NCBI RefSeq assembly: GCF_000716605.1
Contig: NZ_JNXE01000029.1
Coordinates: 73,401-137,400 of the forward strand
Origin: Streptomyces sp. NRRL F-525
GTDB taxonomy: Bacteria; Actinomycetota; Actinomycetes; Streptomycetales; Streptomycetaceae
Direction: 5' to 3'
DNA length: 64,000 bases
Positions 34,656 through 45,330 of the stretch are shown in pieces. The number at the start of each line of letters is the position of its first letter. Position 1 is the stretch's first letter. A program made the translations under genes and the position numbers. The notes beneath the pieces are model-generated. The model ran no database searches, had not been told where the DNA came from, and saw nothing but the letters and a program-made list of their open reading frames with translations.

Positions 34656-35600
34656 ATGGCCAGTCGCCCGGTCCTGACGGCCGCCCTCACCGCCCTCGCC
34701 CCCATCTCCTGGGGCACCACCTACGCCGTCACCACTCAGTTCCTCCCGCCCGACCGCCCCCTCTTCACCGGCCTGATGCGCGCCCTGCCCGCCGGCCTCG
34801 TGCTCCTCGCACTCGCCCGGGTGCTGCCGCGCGGCGCGTGGTGGTGGAAGGCGACGGTGCTCGGCGCGCTGAACATCGGCGCCTTCTTCCCGCTGCTGTT
34901 CCTGTCGGCGTACCGGCTCCCCGGGGGCATGGCGGCGGTCGTCGGGTCGGTCGGGCCGCTGATCGTCGTAGGACTCTCGGCCGTGCTGCTGGGGCAGCGG
35001 CCCACGGCCCGGAGCGTGCTCACCGGTGCCGTCGCGGCCTTCGGTGTCAGTCTCGTCGTACTGAAGGCGGCCGGGGCGTTCGATCCGGTCGGCGTGCTCG
35101 CGGCCCTGGCCTCCACCGCGTCCATGTCCACCGGCACCGTGCTCACCAAGCGGTGGGGCCGCCCCGACGGCGTCGGCCCGCTCGCCCTCACCGGATGGCA
35201 GCTCACCGCCGGCGGGCTGCTGATAGCCCCCGTCGCCTTCCTGGTCGAGGGGGCGCCGCCCGCGCTGGACGGGCGGGCGGTCGGCGGTTACCTGTATCTC
35301 GCGCTGGCCAACACGGCGATCGCGTACTGGCTCTGGTTCCGCGGGATCGGCCGGCTCTCCGCGACCCAGGTCACCCTCCTCGGCCCGCTCTCCCCGCTGA
35401 CCGCGGCCGTCGTCGGCTGGGCCGCGCTCGGGCAGGCGCTCACGGCGGTGCAGGTGGCGGGGATGGCGCTGGCGTTCGGGGCGACGGTGTTCGGGCAGAT
35501 CGGTCCGCGTACGCCTCCTGTTCCGGTCCGGGAGGTAGCGTCACGCGGGAATGTCGTTACGCAACGCCGTGAGGCGACACCTGTGACGCAACGCTCGTGA
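34656..35600 (+). CDS. EamA/DMT-family transporter
   Basis: The 314-residue protein has ten predicted helices in two EamA halves (ALTALAPISWGTTYAVTTQF at the start; GGYLYLALANTAIAYWLWFR in the second). Such drug/metabolite transporters export amino acids, metabolites or drugs. The ATG at 34656 was preferred because AAAGG lies ten bases upstream; an ATG three codons earlier is too close to it. The C-terminal tail VTQRREATPVTQRS comes from repeats that also precede the next gene, and may not belong to the ancestral protein. Confidence 0.9.
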   Translation: MASRPVLTAALTALAPISWGTTYAVTTQFLPPDRPLFTGLMRALPAGLVLLALARVLPRGAWWWKATVLGALNIGAFFPLLFLSAYRLPGGMAAVVGSVGPLIVVGLSAVLLGQRPTARSVLTGAVAAFGVSLVVLKAAGAFDPVGVLAALASTASMSTGTVLTKRWGRPDGVGPLALTGWQLTAGGLLIAPVAFLVEGAPPALDGRAVGGYLYLALANTAIAYWLWFRGIGRLSATQVTLLGPLSPLTAAVVGWAALGQALTAVQVAGMALAFGATVFGQIGPRTPPVPVREVASRGNVVTQRREATPVTQRS

Positions 35601-35609
35601 CGCAACGCC
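35556..35609 (+). repeat. Direct repeats before the zinc-finger sigma gene
   Basis: Three near-identical 13-base copies, GTTACGCAACGCC (35556), GTGACGCAACGCT (35583) and GTGACGCAACGCC (35597), overlap the end of the transporter gene and stop 10 bases before the sigma start. Spacings are 27 and 14 bases. They may bind a regulator. Confidence 0.6.
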
Positions 35610-35619
35610 GGAGGCACCC

Positions 35620-36936
35620 GTGGCCGAAGACTCCTGCCCCAGCTGTGGCAAGCCGCTCATCGCACGGGCGGGCCGTACCGGCCGGCGTTCCGTGTACTGT
35701 TCCGCCGCCTGCCGGCAGAAGGCCTACCGGGAGCGGCAGGGCGGCGGTGGCGGGGCCGGAGTCGACGGGCTGATCAAGGAGATCGGGCGGCAGGTCGAGG
35801 AGTTGGTCCCGCAGCCGCCTTCCGTCTTCTACTCCGGAGTGACGGAACTGTCCTCCTCCGTCGCGCGGTTGAGGCGGGTGGCGCGCACCGCGCGGGACAC
35901 CGCTCAGGAACCCGTCACGCACCTACCCGTTACGGAAGCCCCCGCCATCCCCCAAGTCCCCGTCGACGAAGGCGACTTCGCCGCCCTCGTCGAGTCCCAC
36001 CGGCGTGAGATCCAGGTCCACTGCTACCGCATGACCGGGTCGTACGACGACGCCGAGGACCTGGTCCAGGAGACGTTCCTGCGGGCCTGGCGGGCCCGGG
36101 ACACCTTCGAGGGGCGGGCCGGTGCCAGGACCTGGCTGTACCGCATCGCCACCAACGCCTGCCTGGACTTCCAGCGCCGTACGGCCCGCCGCCCCAAGCG
36201 CTACGAGCCCTTGCCCGGCATGAACCACGGCGGCGGGGAGCCGCCCGCCCGCATCACGTGGCTGCAGCCCTACCCCGACGACGAGTTGCCCTCCGCCGAG
36301 GAGCAGCCGGAGGCCGCCGCGGTCTCCCGCGAGACCCTCGAACTGGTCTTCCTGGCCGCCGTACAGCATCTCCCGCCGCGCCAGCGCGCGGTGTTGGTGC
36401 TGCGGGACGTCCTCGGACTGACCGCCGTGGAGACCGGCGAGGCCCTCGACATGACCGTGGCCTCGGTCAACAGCGCGCTGCAACGCGCCCGCCCCACCCT
36501 GCGCGACCGGCTGCCCGGCCGCCGTGCCGACTGGACGACCGACGAGCCCACCGAGCACCAACGCACCCTGGTCAAGCGGTACATGGCCGCCGCCGAGCGC
36601 CTCGACCTGTCCGAGGTCGCCGAGCTGCTCAGCGAGGACGTCACGCTCACCATGCCGCCGAACCCGTTCTGGTTCACCGGCCGCGACGCGCTGCTCGAAT
36701 TCCTGAGCGTGAGTCTCGACGCCAACTCGCCCATGTTCCTGGGGCATTGGCGTCATCTCCCCGCCCGCGCCAACGGGCAGCTGGCGGCCGGGGGTTACGT
36801 CCGCCGACCCGGTACGACGGTCTACCGCGCCCAGGTCCTCGACGTGCTCCGCTTCGGCCCCGACGACCGGATCGTGGAGATCACGTCCTTCGAGCCGCAC
36901 CTGTTCCCGGCCTTCGGACTGCCGCTGCGCCTGTGA
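35620..36936 (+). CDS. ECF sigma factor with N-terminal zinc finger and C-terminal SnoaL-like domain
   Basis: The 438-residue protein is a three-part fusion. Residues 5-40 form a treble-clef-like finger (CPSCGKPLIARAG and YCSAACRQKAYRERQ). After a 70-residue helical linker comes a sigma-70 core: region 2 (YRMTGSYDDAEDLVQETFLR, near residue 135) and region 4 (LPPRQRAVLVLRDVLGLTAV, near 250). From about residue 310 a SnoaL-like domain follows (VKRYMAAAERLDLSEVAELL). Sigma factors with SnoaL tails are controlled by that tail instead of a membrane anti-sigma. The N-terminal finger is unusual for this group, whose members are normally about 320-340 residues. GTG follows GGAGG. Confidence 0.88.
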   Translation: MAEDSCPSCGKPLIARAGRTGRRSVYCSAACRQKAYRERQGGGGGAGVDGLIKEIGRQVEELVPQPPSVFYSGVTELSSSVARLRRVARTARDTAQEPVTHLPVTEAPAIPQVPVDEGDFAALVESHRREIQVHCYRMTGSYDDAEDLVQETFLRAWRARDTFEGRAGARTWLYRIATNACLDFQRRTARRPKRYEPLPGMNHGGGEPPARITWLQPYPDDELPSAEEQPEAAAVSRETLELVFLAAVQHLPPRQRAVLVLRDVLGLTAVETGEALDMTVASVNSALQRARPTLRDRLPGRRADWTTDEPTEHQRTLVKRYMAAAERLDLSEVAELLSEDVTLTMPPNPFWFTGRDALLEFLSVSLDANSPMFLGHWRHLPARANGQLAAGGYVRRPGTTVYRAQVLDVLRFGPDDRIVEITSFEPHLFPAFGLPLRL

Positions 36937-37023
36937 CCGACCAGGGGTGACCGATGAGTGGCGGCCCCCGCGTGCGTCTGTATGGCCGACTCGAACGACA
37001 CCCGACCCGCAAGGAGAACCACC

Positions 37024-37782
37024 ATGCTGCTCACCGACAAGACCGCGGTCATCTACGGCGCCGGAGGCTCGATCGGCGGCGCGGTCGCCCGTGCCTTCGC
37101 CGCCGAGGGGGCCCGCGTCCACCTCGTGGGACGCACCCGGGAGACCCTGGAGGCCGTGGCCAGTGACATCAAGGACGCCGAGGTGGCTGTCGTCGACGCC
37201 CTCGACGAGAGCGCCGTCACGGAACACCTCGCCCGCGTCGGCGACATCGACATCTCCTTCAACCTCGTCTCGCGCGGCGACGTCCAGGGACTGCCGATCA
37301 CCGACATGCCCGTCGACGCCTTCCTCGCGCCGGTGATCAACGGCACCCGCGCCAACTTCATCACCGCCCGCGCCGCCGCCCGCCGGATGGCCGAGCGGGG
37401 CAGCGGTGTCGTCCTCACCCTCAACAGCGGTTCCGCGCACGGGAGTCCGATGATGGGCGGCACCGGTCCCGCCGACGCGGCGACCGACAGCCTCGTGCGC
37501 AACCTGGCGATGGAGCTGGGCCCGCGCGGGGTGCGCGCCGTAGGACTGTGGGCCGCCGGCATCCCCGAGACCCTGACCGTCGAGAAGCTCGGCAAGGTCA
37601 ACCCCGACCTCAACGAGGCAGCGATCCAGGGCATCCTCGACCACCTGTCGAGCCTGCGCATGACCCGCCGCAACCCCACCCTCGCGGAGATCACCGCGAC
37701 CGCCGTGTTCCTCGCCTCGGACCACGCGGCGAGCATCACCGGCACGTTCGTCAATGTCACCGGCGGGATGTTCCCGGGCTGA
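37024..37782 (+). CDS. SDR-fold protein lacking the catalytic Tyr and Lys
   Basis: The 252-residue protein has a Rossmann start (TAVIYGAGGSIGGAVARAFA), FNLVSRGD, LTLNSGSAHG and a C-terminus FVNVTGGMFPG typical of classical short-chain dehydrogenases. At the position of the active-site YxxxK it reads T147-G-P-A-D151 (GGTGPADAATDSLVRNLAME), so both catalytic residues are missing while the surrounding helix is conserved. It may have lost reductase activity and act as a binding or sensing protein. It begins 87 bases after the sigma gene with AAGGAGA and may share its transcript. Confidence 0.85.
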   Translation: MLLTDKTAVIYGAGGSIGGAVARAFAAEGARVHLVGRTRETLEAVASDIKDAEVAVVDALDESAVTEHLARVGDIDISFNLVSRGDVQGLPITDMPVDAFLAPVINGTRANFITARAAARRMAERGSGVVLTLNSGSAHGSPMMGGTGPADAATDSLVRNLAMELGPRGVRAVGLWAAGIPETLTVEKLGKVNPDLNEAAIQGILDHLSSLRMTRRNPTLAEITATAVFLASDHAASITGTFVNVTGGMFPG

Positions 37783-37911
37783 GGACGGGCCGGGCGGGGT
37801 CGTCCGTCCCCGGGGTCCCTCTTGACATGCCGTACCCCTGGAGCTCCCATGGGGAATTCAACAGCCCTATGGGCACGGTGAGTTGGCGTGGTGACGAAGG
37901 GGAGGGCCGGC

Positions 37912-39213
37912 GTGCGGACACCGCACTTCCGGGGCGCGCCGTATCCCGGCGTCGACGAACTGGAGCGGCAGGCCCGCGCGTTGGCCGCCCTGGCACCCGG
38001 GGTGCTGCGGCTGCGCGCCGTGGGGGAGAGCCGGGCCGGGCGGCCGTTGTGGCTGCTGTCGGCCGGGCACGGGGACCGGCAGTTCCTGACCGTCGCGGGC
38101 GCGCACGCCAACGAACCCGTGGGCGGGGCCTCCGCACTCCGCCTGGCACGGCTCTTCGCGCGCCGGCCGCACCACCTCCAACTCCTCGGCTGCACCTGGC
38201 ACTTCCTGCTCTGCCTCGACCCGGACGGGGCGCACCTCGCGCAGGGCTGGCAGCCGGAGGAACCGGAGCCGTCCCTGGAGGAGTGCCACCGCTCCTTCTA
38301 CCGGCCCGAGTTCGCCTGCCAGCCCGAGTCGATGCCGGCCCGGGGCGCGGGACGGCGGCCGCTGCCCGAGTCCGCGGCGCTGGTGCGGCTGCTCGACGAG
38401 CTGCGGCCCGCCGCCCAATTCACCCTGCACGGCATCGAGTTCGGCGGCGGCTTCGTGATGCTGACCAAGGACGTCCCGGGCGTCGCCGACGCCTTCCGGC
38501 GCACCGCGGCCCGGCTGCGCGTCCCCCTCGTCCATCACCCCCTCGACGGCCTCGACTGGCGCCCGGAACCACCCGGCGTCCTGGTACTGCCGTCGGGCCG
38601 GGGCACGGGCGAACGCGACCAGAGCGGTTTCGTCGCCGAGAGCACCTGGCTCCACCCCGGGCGCTACGGCACCCTCACCGCGCTCGTCGAGGCGCCCGCC
38701 TGGGCCGTCGCCGCGACCGGCGACCCGCGGCCCGCCGCCGACCCGGCCGGGGAGACCGCGCGGGTGAGCGAGCTGCTCCTCGACCGGACCCGGCAGCTCA
38801 CGGCCGTACTCGACGGGCGGGCGCTCGACGGTGTGCCCGAGGAGCTGAGACCGCTGCGGGACGCGGGGCTGGAACTGGTCGACGTCTCGCCGTCCATCGC
38901 CGGCACCTGGGCCGCCGAGGAACTCCCCGCGCACGAGGGCCACTTCGCGACCCTGGGCGTCTCCGCCCGCCGGGTCCCGCTGCGCGCTGCGGCCATGCTG
39001 CGCCGCGCCCTCGCCCGCACCGACCCCGACGCCGCCGAGACCCTCGGGAACCTGGTGCACGAGTGGTGCCAGGAACTGCGGAAGTCCTACGACCCGCGGT
39101 GGGTGCCCGTGGCCGTACAGACCGGGCTGCACCTGAGGACGATGCTGGACACCGCGCGGCTGCTGGGCACCGAGGGCGAGTACGCGGAGGGCGGGTACAC
39201 GGAGGGCGGGTGA
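37912..39213 (+). CDS. M14-family zinc carboxypeptidase
   Basis: The 433-residue protein has the zinc motif HxxE at H65-E68 (VAGAHANEPVGG) and the third histidine near 174 (FTLHGIEFGGG). The likely catalytic glutamate is in TALVEAPAW near 260. No signal peptide is seen, so it is probably cytoplasmic, unlike digestive carboxypeptidases; it could act on cell-wall peptides or damaged proteins. The GTG at 37912 was chosen because AAGGGGAGGG lies five bases upstream, better than the GTG at 37888. A C-terminal YAEGGYTEGG repeat lies over the terminator stem. Confidence 0.82.
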   Translation: MRTPHFRGAPYPGVDELERQARALAALAPGVLRLRAVGESRAGRPLWLLSAGHGDRQFLTVAGAHANEPVGGASALRLARLFARRPHHLQLLGCTWHFLLCLDPDGAHLAQGWQPEEPEPSLEECHRSFYRPEFACQPESMPARGAGRRPLPESAALVRLLDELRPAAQFTLHGIEFGGGFVMLTKDVPGVADAFRRTAARLRVPLVHHPLDGLDWRPEPPGVLVLPSGRGTGERDQSGFVAESTWLHPGRYGTLTALVEAPAWAVAATGDPRPAADPAGETARVSELLLDRTRQLTAVLDGRALDGVPEELRPLRDAGLELVDVSPSIAGTWAAEELPAHEGHFATLGVSARRVPLRAAAMLRRALARTDPDAAETLGNLVHEWCQELRKSYDPRWVPVAVQTGLHLRTMLDTARLLGTEGEYAEGGYTEGG

Positions 39214-39235
39214 CCTGGTTGGTCACCCGCCCTCC
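39201..39235. terminator. Bidirectional hairpin terminator
   Basis: A perfect 15-base-pair stem (GGAGGGCGGGTGACC with its complement, loop TGGTT) includes the stop codon of the M14 gene and ends 12 bases before the converging pepN stop. Confidence 0.85.
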
Positions 39236-39247
39236 GTCTGGTCCTGC

Positions 39248-41824
39248 CTAGTGGTCGGCGGCCGCGTCCGCGGCCTGTGCCTTGAGCGCGCGCTCCACGC
39301 CCGAGCGGGACTCCGAGACCAGGCGGCGCAGGGCCGCGTTGGGCTCGGCGGTCGTCAGCCAGGCGTCCGTGCGGTCCAGGGTGTCCTGGGAGACCTGGAC
39401 CGACGGGTAGAGGCCGATCGCGATCTGCTGGGCGATCTCGTGCGAGCGGGTGTCCCAGGCCTCCTTGACGGCGGCGAAGTACTTCTCCGTGTACGGCGCC
39501 AGCAGTTCACGCTGGTCCGTCTGCACGAAGCCCGAGATCACCGCTTCCTGAAGGGCGTTGGGGAGCTTGTCGGACTCGACGACCTGCGCCCAGGCCTCCG
39601 CCTTCGCCTCCTCGGTCGGACGGGCGGCACGGGCGGTCGCGGCGTGCCGCTCACCGGCGGCCGTCTTGTCCCGCTCGTGCTCCGAGGCGATGTCCTCCTC
39701 GTCGAAGTGCCCGACCGCCACGAGCCGCTCGACGAACGCCCAGCGCAGCTCGGTGTCGACGGCCAGACCCTCGATCGTCGTCGCGCCGTCCAGCAGGGAG
39801 TCCAGCAGGTCCACCTGCTCCGGGGTGCGCGCGGTCGCCGCGAACGCCCGCGCCCAGGCCAGCTGGTGGTCGCTGCCCGCCTCGGCGGACCGCAGGTGCG
39901 CCAGCGTGGCGTCGGTCCAGCGGGTGAGCAGGGCGTCACGGGCGGCCGGGTCGGCGTACAGCTCGATCGCCAGCTTCACCTGCCGCTGGAGCGACTGCAC
40001 GACGCCGATGTCGGACTCCTTGCCGATGCCCGACAGGACGAGCGACAGGTAGTCACGGGTGGGGAGTTCGGCGTCCCGTGTCATGTCCCAGGCCGAGGCC
40101 CAGCACAGGGCGCGGGGCAGCGAGGACTCGAAGTCGCCGAGGTGCTCGGTGACGAACGCGAGGGACTGCTCGTCGAGACGGACCTTCGCGTACGACAGGT
40201 CGTCGTCGTTGAGCAGGACGACGTCCGGACGACGCTTGCCCACCAGCTGCGGTACGGCGGTGAGTTCGCCGTCCACGTCCAGCTCGACGCGCTCGTCGCG
40301 CACCAACTTGCCGGTGCTCTCGTCGAGTTCGTAGAGGCCGACCGCGATGCGGTGCGGGCGGAGCGTCGGCTCGCCCTTCGCACCGGCGGGCAGGGCCGGG
40401 GCCTCCTGCCGGATCGCGAACGCGGTGATGACACCGTCCGCGTCCGTCTCGATCTCGGGGCGCAGGATGTTGATGCCGGCGGTCTGCAGCCACGCCTTCG
40501 ACCAGGTGCTCAGGTCACGGCCGGAGGTCTCCTCCAGCGCGCCGAGCAGGTCGGACAGGCGGGTGTTGCCGTACGCGTGCCGCTTGAAGTACGCCTGCAC
40601 GCCCGCGAAGAACTCGTCCATGCCGACGTACGCGACGAGCTGCTTCAGGACGCTCGCGCCCTTGGCGTACGTGATGCCGTCGAAGTTGACGAGGACGTCG
40701 TCCAGGTCGCGGATCTCGGCCATGATCGGGTGCGTGGACGGGAGTTGGTCCTGCCGGTACGCCCAGGTCTTCATCGAGTTGGCGAACGTGGTCCACGAGT
40801 GCGGCCAGCGCGAGTCGGGGGCGTAGGCCTGGCAGGCGATGGAGGTGTACGTGGCGAACGACTCGTTCAGCCACAGGTCGTTCCACCACTCCATGGTCAC
40901 GAGGTCGCCGAACCACATGTGGGCCAGCTCGTGCAGGATGGTCTCCGCGCGGACCTCGTACGCGGCGTCGGTCACCTTGGACCGGAACACGTACTGGTCG
41001 CGGATGGTCACCGCGCCCGCGTTCTCCATCGCGCCCGCGTTGAACTCCGGGACGAACAGCTGGTCGTACTTCTTGAAGGGGTACGCGTAGGCGAACTTCT
41101 CCTGGAACCAGTCGAATCCCTGCCGCGTGACCTCGAAGATCGCGTCCGAGTCGAGGAACTCGGCGAGCGAGGGCCGGCAGTAGATGCCCAGCGGCACGCT
41201 CTGCCCGTCCTTCTCGTACACGCTGTGGACGCTGTGGTACGGCCCGACGATCAGCGCGGTGATGTACGTCGAGATGCGTGGCGTCGGCTCGAACACCCAG
41301 GTGTCGTCCCGGGGTTCGGGCGTCGGGGAGTTGGAGACGACGGTCCAGCCGGAGGGCGCCTTCACGGTGAACTGGAAGGTCGCCTTGAGGTCGGGCTGCT
41401 CGAAGGAGGCGAAGACCCTTCGCGCGTCCGGCACCTCGAACTGGGTGTAGAGGTACGCCTGTTGGTCGACGGGGTCGACGAACCGGTGCAGCCCCTCACC
41501 GGTGTTGGTGTAGGCGCAGTCGGCGACGACGCGCAGGACGTTGGGCCCCTCCAGCAACCCGGCCAGCGCGATCCGCGAGTCCTTGAAGACCTCGTCGGGG
41601 TCGAGCGGGTCGCCGTTCAGCGTCACCTCGTGGACGGCCGGGGCGACCAGGTCGATGAAGGACTCGGTGCCGCCCTCCGTCACGTCGAAGCGCACCGTCG
41701 TCGCGGACCTGTAGGTCCCGCCCTCCTGCGCGCCGGAGAGGTCGAGATCGATCTCGTACGAGTCAACGGTGAGCAGCGTTGCCCGCTGCTGCGCCTCTTC
41801 GCGAGTCAGGTTTGTGCCAGGCAC
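39248..41824 (-). CDS. pepN: Aminopeptidase N (M1 family)
   Basis: The 858-residue protein removes N-terminal amino acids from peptides in the cytoplasm. The exopeptidase motif GAMENAGAV is near residue 265, and the zinc site HELAHMWFGD with the downstream glutamate (NDLWLNESFA) is near 298-320. The C-terminal ERAP1-like helical domain is complete. It stands alone between a terminator and its own promoter region; a divergent small gene begins 113 bases upstream. A second full-length paralogue lies at 58728-61334 in the same window. Confidence 0.96.
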   Translation of the reverse strand: MPGTNLTREEAQQRATLLTVDSYEIDLDLSGAQEGGTYRSATTVRFDVTEGGTESFIDLVAPAVHEVTLNGDPLDPDEVFKDSRIALAGLLEGPNVLRVVADCAYTNTGEGLHRFVDPVDQQAYLYTQFEVPDARRVFASFEQPDLKATFQFTVKAPSGWTVVSNSPTPEPRDDTWVFEPTPRISTYITALIVGPYHSVHSVYEKDGQSVPLGIYCRPSLAEFLDSDAIFEVTRQGFDWFQEKFAYAYPFKKYDQLFVPEFNAGAMENAGAVTIRDQYVFRSKVTDAAYEVRAETILHELAHMWFGDLVTMEWWNDLWLNESFATYTSIACQAYAPDSRWPHSWTTFANSMKTWAYRQDQLPSTHPIMAEIRDLDDVLVNFDGITYAKGASVLKQLVAYVGMDEFFAGVQAYFKRHAYGNTRLSDLLGALEETSGRDLSTWSKAWLQTAGINILRPEIETDADGVITAFAIRQEAPALPAGAKGEPTLRPHRIAVGLYELDESTGKLVRDERVELDVDGELTAVPQLVGKRRPDVVLLNDDDLSYAKVRLDEQSLAFVTEHLGDFESSLPRALCWASAWDMTRDAELPTRDYLSLVLSGIGKESDIGVVQSLQRQVKLAIELYADPAARDALLTRWTDATLAHLRSAEAGSDHQLAWARAFAATARTPEQVDLLDSLLDGATTIEGLAVDTELRWAFVERLVAVGHFDEEDIASEHERDKTAAGERHAATARAARPTEEAKAEAWAQVVESDKLPNALQEAVISGFVQTDQRELLAPYTEKYFAAVKEAWDTRSHEIAQQIAIGLYPSVQVSQDTLDRTDAWLTTAEPNAALRRLVSESRSGVERALKAQAADAAADH

Positions 41825-41936
41825 GCGGTCATCTCCTCGTTATGTGTGGGTTGCGCCATCCTTCCACGGGAGCCGACGGAAGCGCGATGTCCGTATCCCG
41901 CCGGTGAGCGGGGCGGACGAGCGCGAACCTGGGTTC

Positions 41937-42410
41937 ATGACGACGTACACGGCACGACCCGTCGACCCGACGGCCCTGAAGGAGCTGCGCTCTGCTGACG
42001 ATGCGGGACGCGGAATGGTTCCCTACCCGGACGAGGAGGGCGGCGCTCCGCTCCGCTGCTGCCTGCGCCGCAGCGCGCCCGGCGAGCGGATCGCCCTGGT
42101 CTCGTACGCTCCGCTGCGGCGCTGGGCTGCGGAAACGGGGGTCGAGCCGGGGGCGTACGACGAGCGGGGGCCGGTGTTCGTCCACGCGGAGGAGTGCGGG
42201 GGGCCTGCGGCCGGCTCCGGGTATCCCTTCGCGGGGGCCCACCGGGTGCTGCGCCGCTACTCGGCCGAGGGGTACATCCTGGGCGGCGAGCTGGTCGACG
42301 CCCTCGACGACGAGGCCTTCGACCGGGCCTTCGCGGATCCGGCGGTGGTTCTCGTCCACGTCCGGGCGGTCGAGTACGGCTGCTTCTTCTTCGAGGTACG
42401 CAGGGCGTGA
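41937..42410 (+). CDS. DUF1203 family protein
   Basis: The 157-residue protein matches DUF1203 in length and pattern: a first segment TARPVDPTALKELR, the strand pair CCLRRSAPGERIALVSYAPL, the segment GPVFVHAEEC, and the C-terminal VLVHVRAVEYGCFFFEVRR. Members are small cytoplasmic proteins of unknown role found in many bacteria. It is preceded by the pepN promoter region and followed by a repeat array. Confidence 0.85.
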   Translation: MTTYTARPVDPTALKELRSADDAGRGMVPYPDEEGGAPLRCCLRRSAPGERIALVSYAPLRRWAAETGVEPGAYDERGPVFVHAEECGGPAAGSGYPFAGAHRVLRRYSAEGYILGGELVDALDDEAFDRAFADPAVVLVHVRAVEYGCFFFEVRRA

Positions 42411-42414
42411 CCCC

Positions 42415-42640
42415 CTGGGGGCTCCGCCCCCAGCCCCCCATCGGCCCTGAAGGGGCCTCGTCCTCAAACGCCGGACGGGCTGAAAACAGCCCCTCCGGAG
42501 TCCAAGGCGCGGGGCCCGAAATCAGCCCCCCGGCGTTCGAGGCGCGGGCCCCAAACCCAGCCCCTCCGGCGTTTGAGGAGCGGGGGTCCGGGGGCTGGCC
42601 CCCGTGTCGGGGTTGAAGGGGCGGAGCCCCTGGGGGATGG
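42415..42640. repeat. Intergenic array of 35-36 base Streptomyces repeats
   Basis: A hairpin (CTGGGGG, loop, CCCCCAG, 42415-42433) is followed by an inverted unit (CCTCAAACGCCGGACGGG, from 42452) and three direct units starting at 42487, 42523 and 42558. Each direct unit begins CAGCCCC and carries a variant of CCGGCGTTTGAGG and GCGGGG. It fills the gap between two converging genes. Single copies of such units are common in Streptomyces; here they are in tandem. Confidence 0.75.
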
Positions 42641-42677
42641 GACGGGTAGGGGCGGCGGGGGCGAAAAACTCCCGGGG

Positions 42678-44530
<1,853 letters not shown>

Positions 44531-44531
44531 C

Positions 44532-45269
44532 GTGGCTGCCGAGTACGACGGCGTGGACGCGCTGATGGCCGCGATCACGGACGAACCGTTGCCGCGAGGT
44601 GCGGAAGCGGACACCGAGTTCATGGCCGAGCACCGGGTCGCCACCGCCGAAGTGGCGTTGCTGCGCGAGCAGTTGGGAATCATCGGGCAGGCACTGTCGG
44701 CACCCCCGGCGCCCGAACCCGTGACCAGGCCCCGCCCGGCCCGCCGCCGTCCCGCCCTGCGCGTCCTCGCCTACGGCACCCTCGCGACGGCGGTCGTCGC
44801 CACGATGATCACCGGGCTCGCCTGGCTGGGGGCGCACAACGGAGTCTCGGGCGGCGCGGCGAGCAACAGCGCGGACCAGGGGGCGAAGACCGGCTCCGGC
44901 TCGACGCAGGACAAGGCGCCGGAGGCTTCGGGCGAGCTGTCCGACCCGGAGCTGTACGTGGCCTGCTCCCGCCTCATCGTCGAGGGGACGGTGACCGGGG
45001 TGCGGCCGGGCTCCGACCCCCGGAAACGGATCACGCTCGCCGTCACCCGCTCCTACCGGCCCGCCCACGGCCCGGCCGACGTCACGGTCGTCCTGGCCGC
45101 GGGGGCACAGCCGGCGCCGCGCCAGGGGCAGCACGTGCTGGTCGGGGTCCCGAAGGGCTCGGACACGGCGACCCTCTGGGCCGTGGGCGACGACGCGGTC
45201 GCCACGGACAGCGCCGCGATCGTCGAGGCGCTGGCCGGGCCCGGCACCACCACCTGCCCGACCGGCTGA
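44532..45269 (+). CDS. Single-pass membrane protein, candidate anti-sigma factor
   Basis: The 245-residue protein has an N-terminal cytoplasmic part with an acidic helix (FMAEHRVATAEVALLREQLG), one membrane helix (VLAYGTLATAVVATMITGLA, near residue 77) and an external C-terminal domain with a Ser/Gly linker and a beta-rich fold (LYVACSRLIVEGTVTGVRPG). Position directly after an ECF sigma gene and the topology suggest an anti-sigma factor, though no zinc-binding HxxxCxxC motif is present. The external part may sense the envelope. Confidence 0.75.
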   Translation: MAAEYDGVDALMAAITDEPLPRGAEADTEFMAEHRVATAEVALLREQLGIIGQALSAPPAPEPVTRPRPARRRPALRVLAYGTLATAVVATMITGLAWLGAHNGVSGGAASNSADQGAKTGSGSTQDKAPEASGELSDPELYVACSRLIVEGTVTGVRPGSDPRKRITLAVTRSYRPAHGPADVTVVLAAGAQPAPRQGQHVLVGVPKGSDTATLWAVGDDAVATDSAAIVEALAGPGTTTCPTG

Positions 45270-45276
45270 CAGGAAA

Positions 45277-45306
45277 GGGGCGGGCGCCCGCACGGACGCC
45301 CGCCCC
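45277..45306. terminator. Bidirectional hairpin terminator
   Basis: A perfect 10-base-pair stem (GGGGCGGGCG with its complement) and 10-base loop lies between two converging genes. Confidence 0.8.
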
Positions 45307-45330
45307 CTCACCGTCGTATCCCTGTCAGGG

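Noticed and set aside
42452..42592. CRISPR-like spacing of 35-36 base units
   Set aside because: Units are contiguous, without unique spacers, and match a known type of Streptomyces intergenic repeat.
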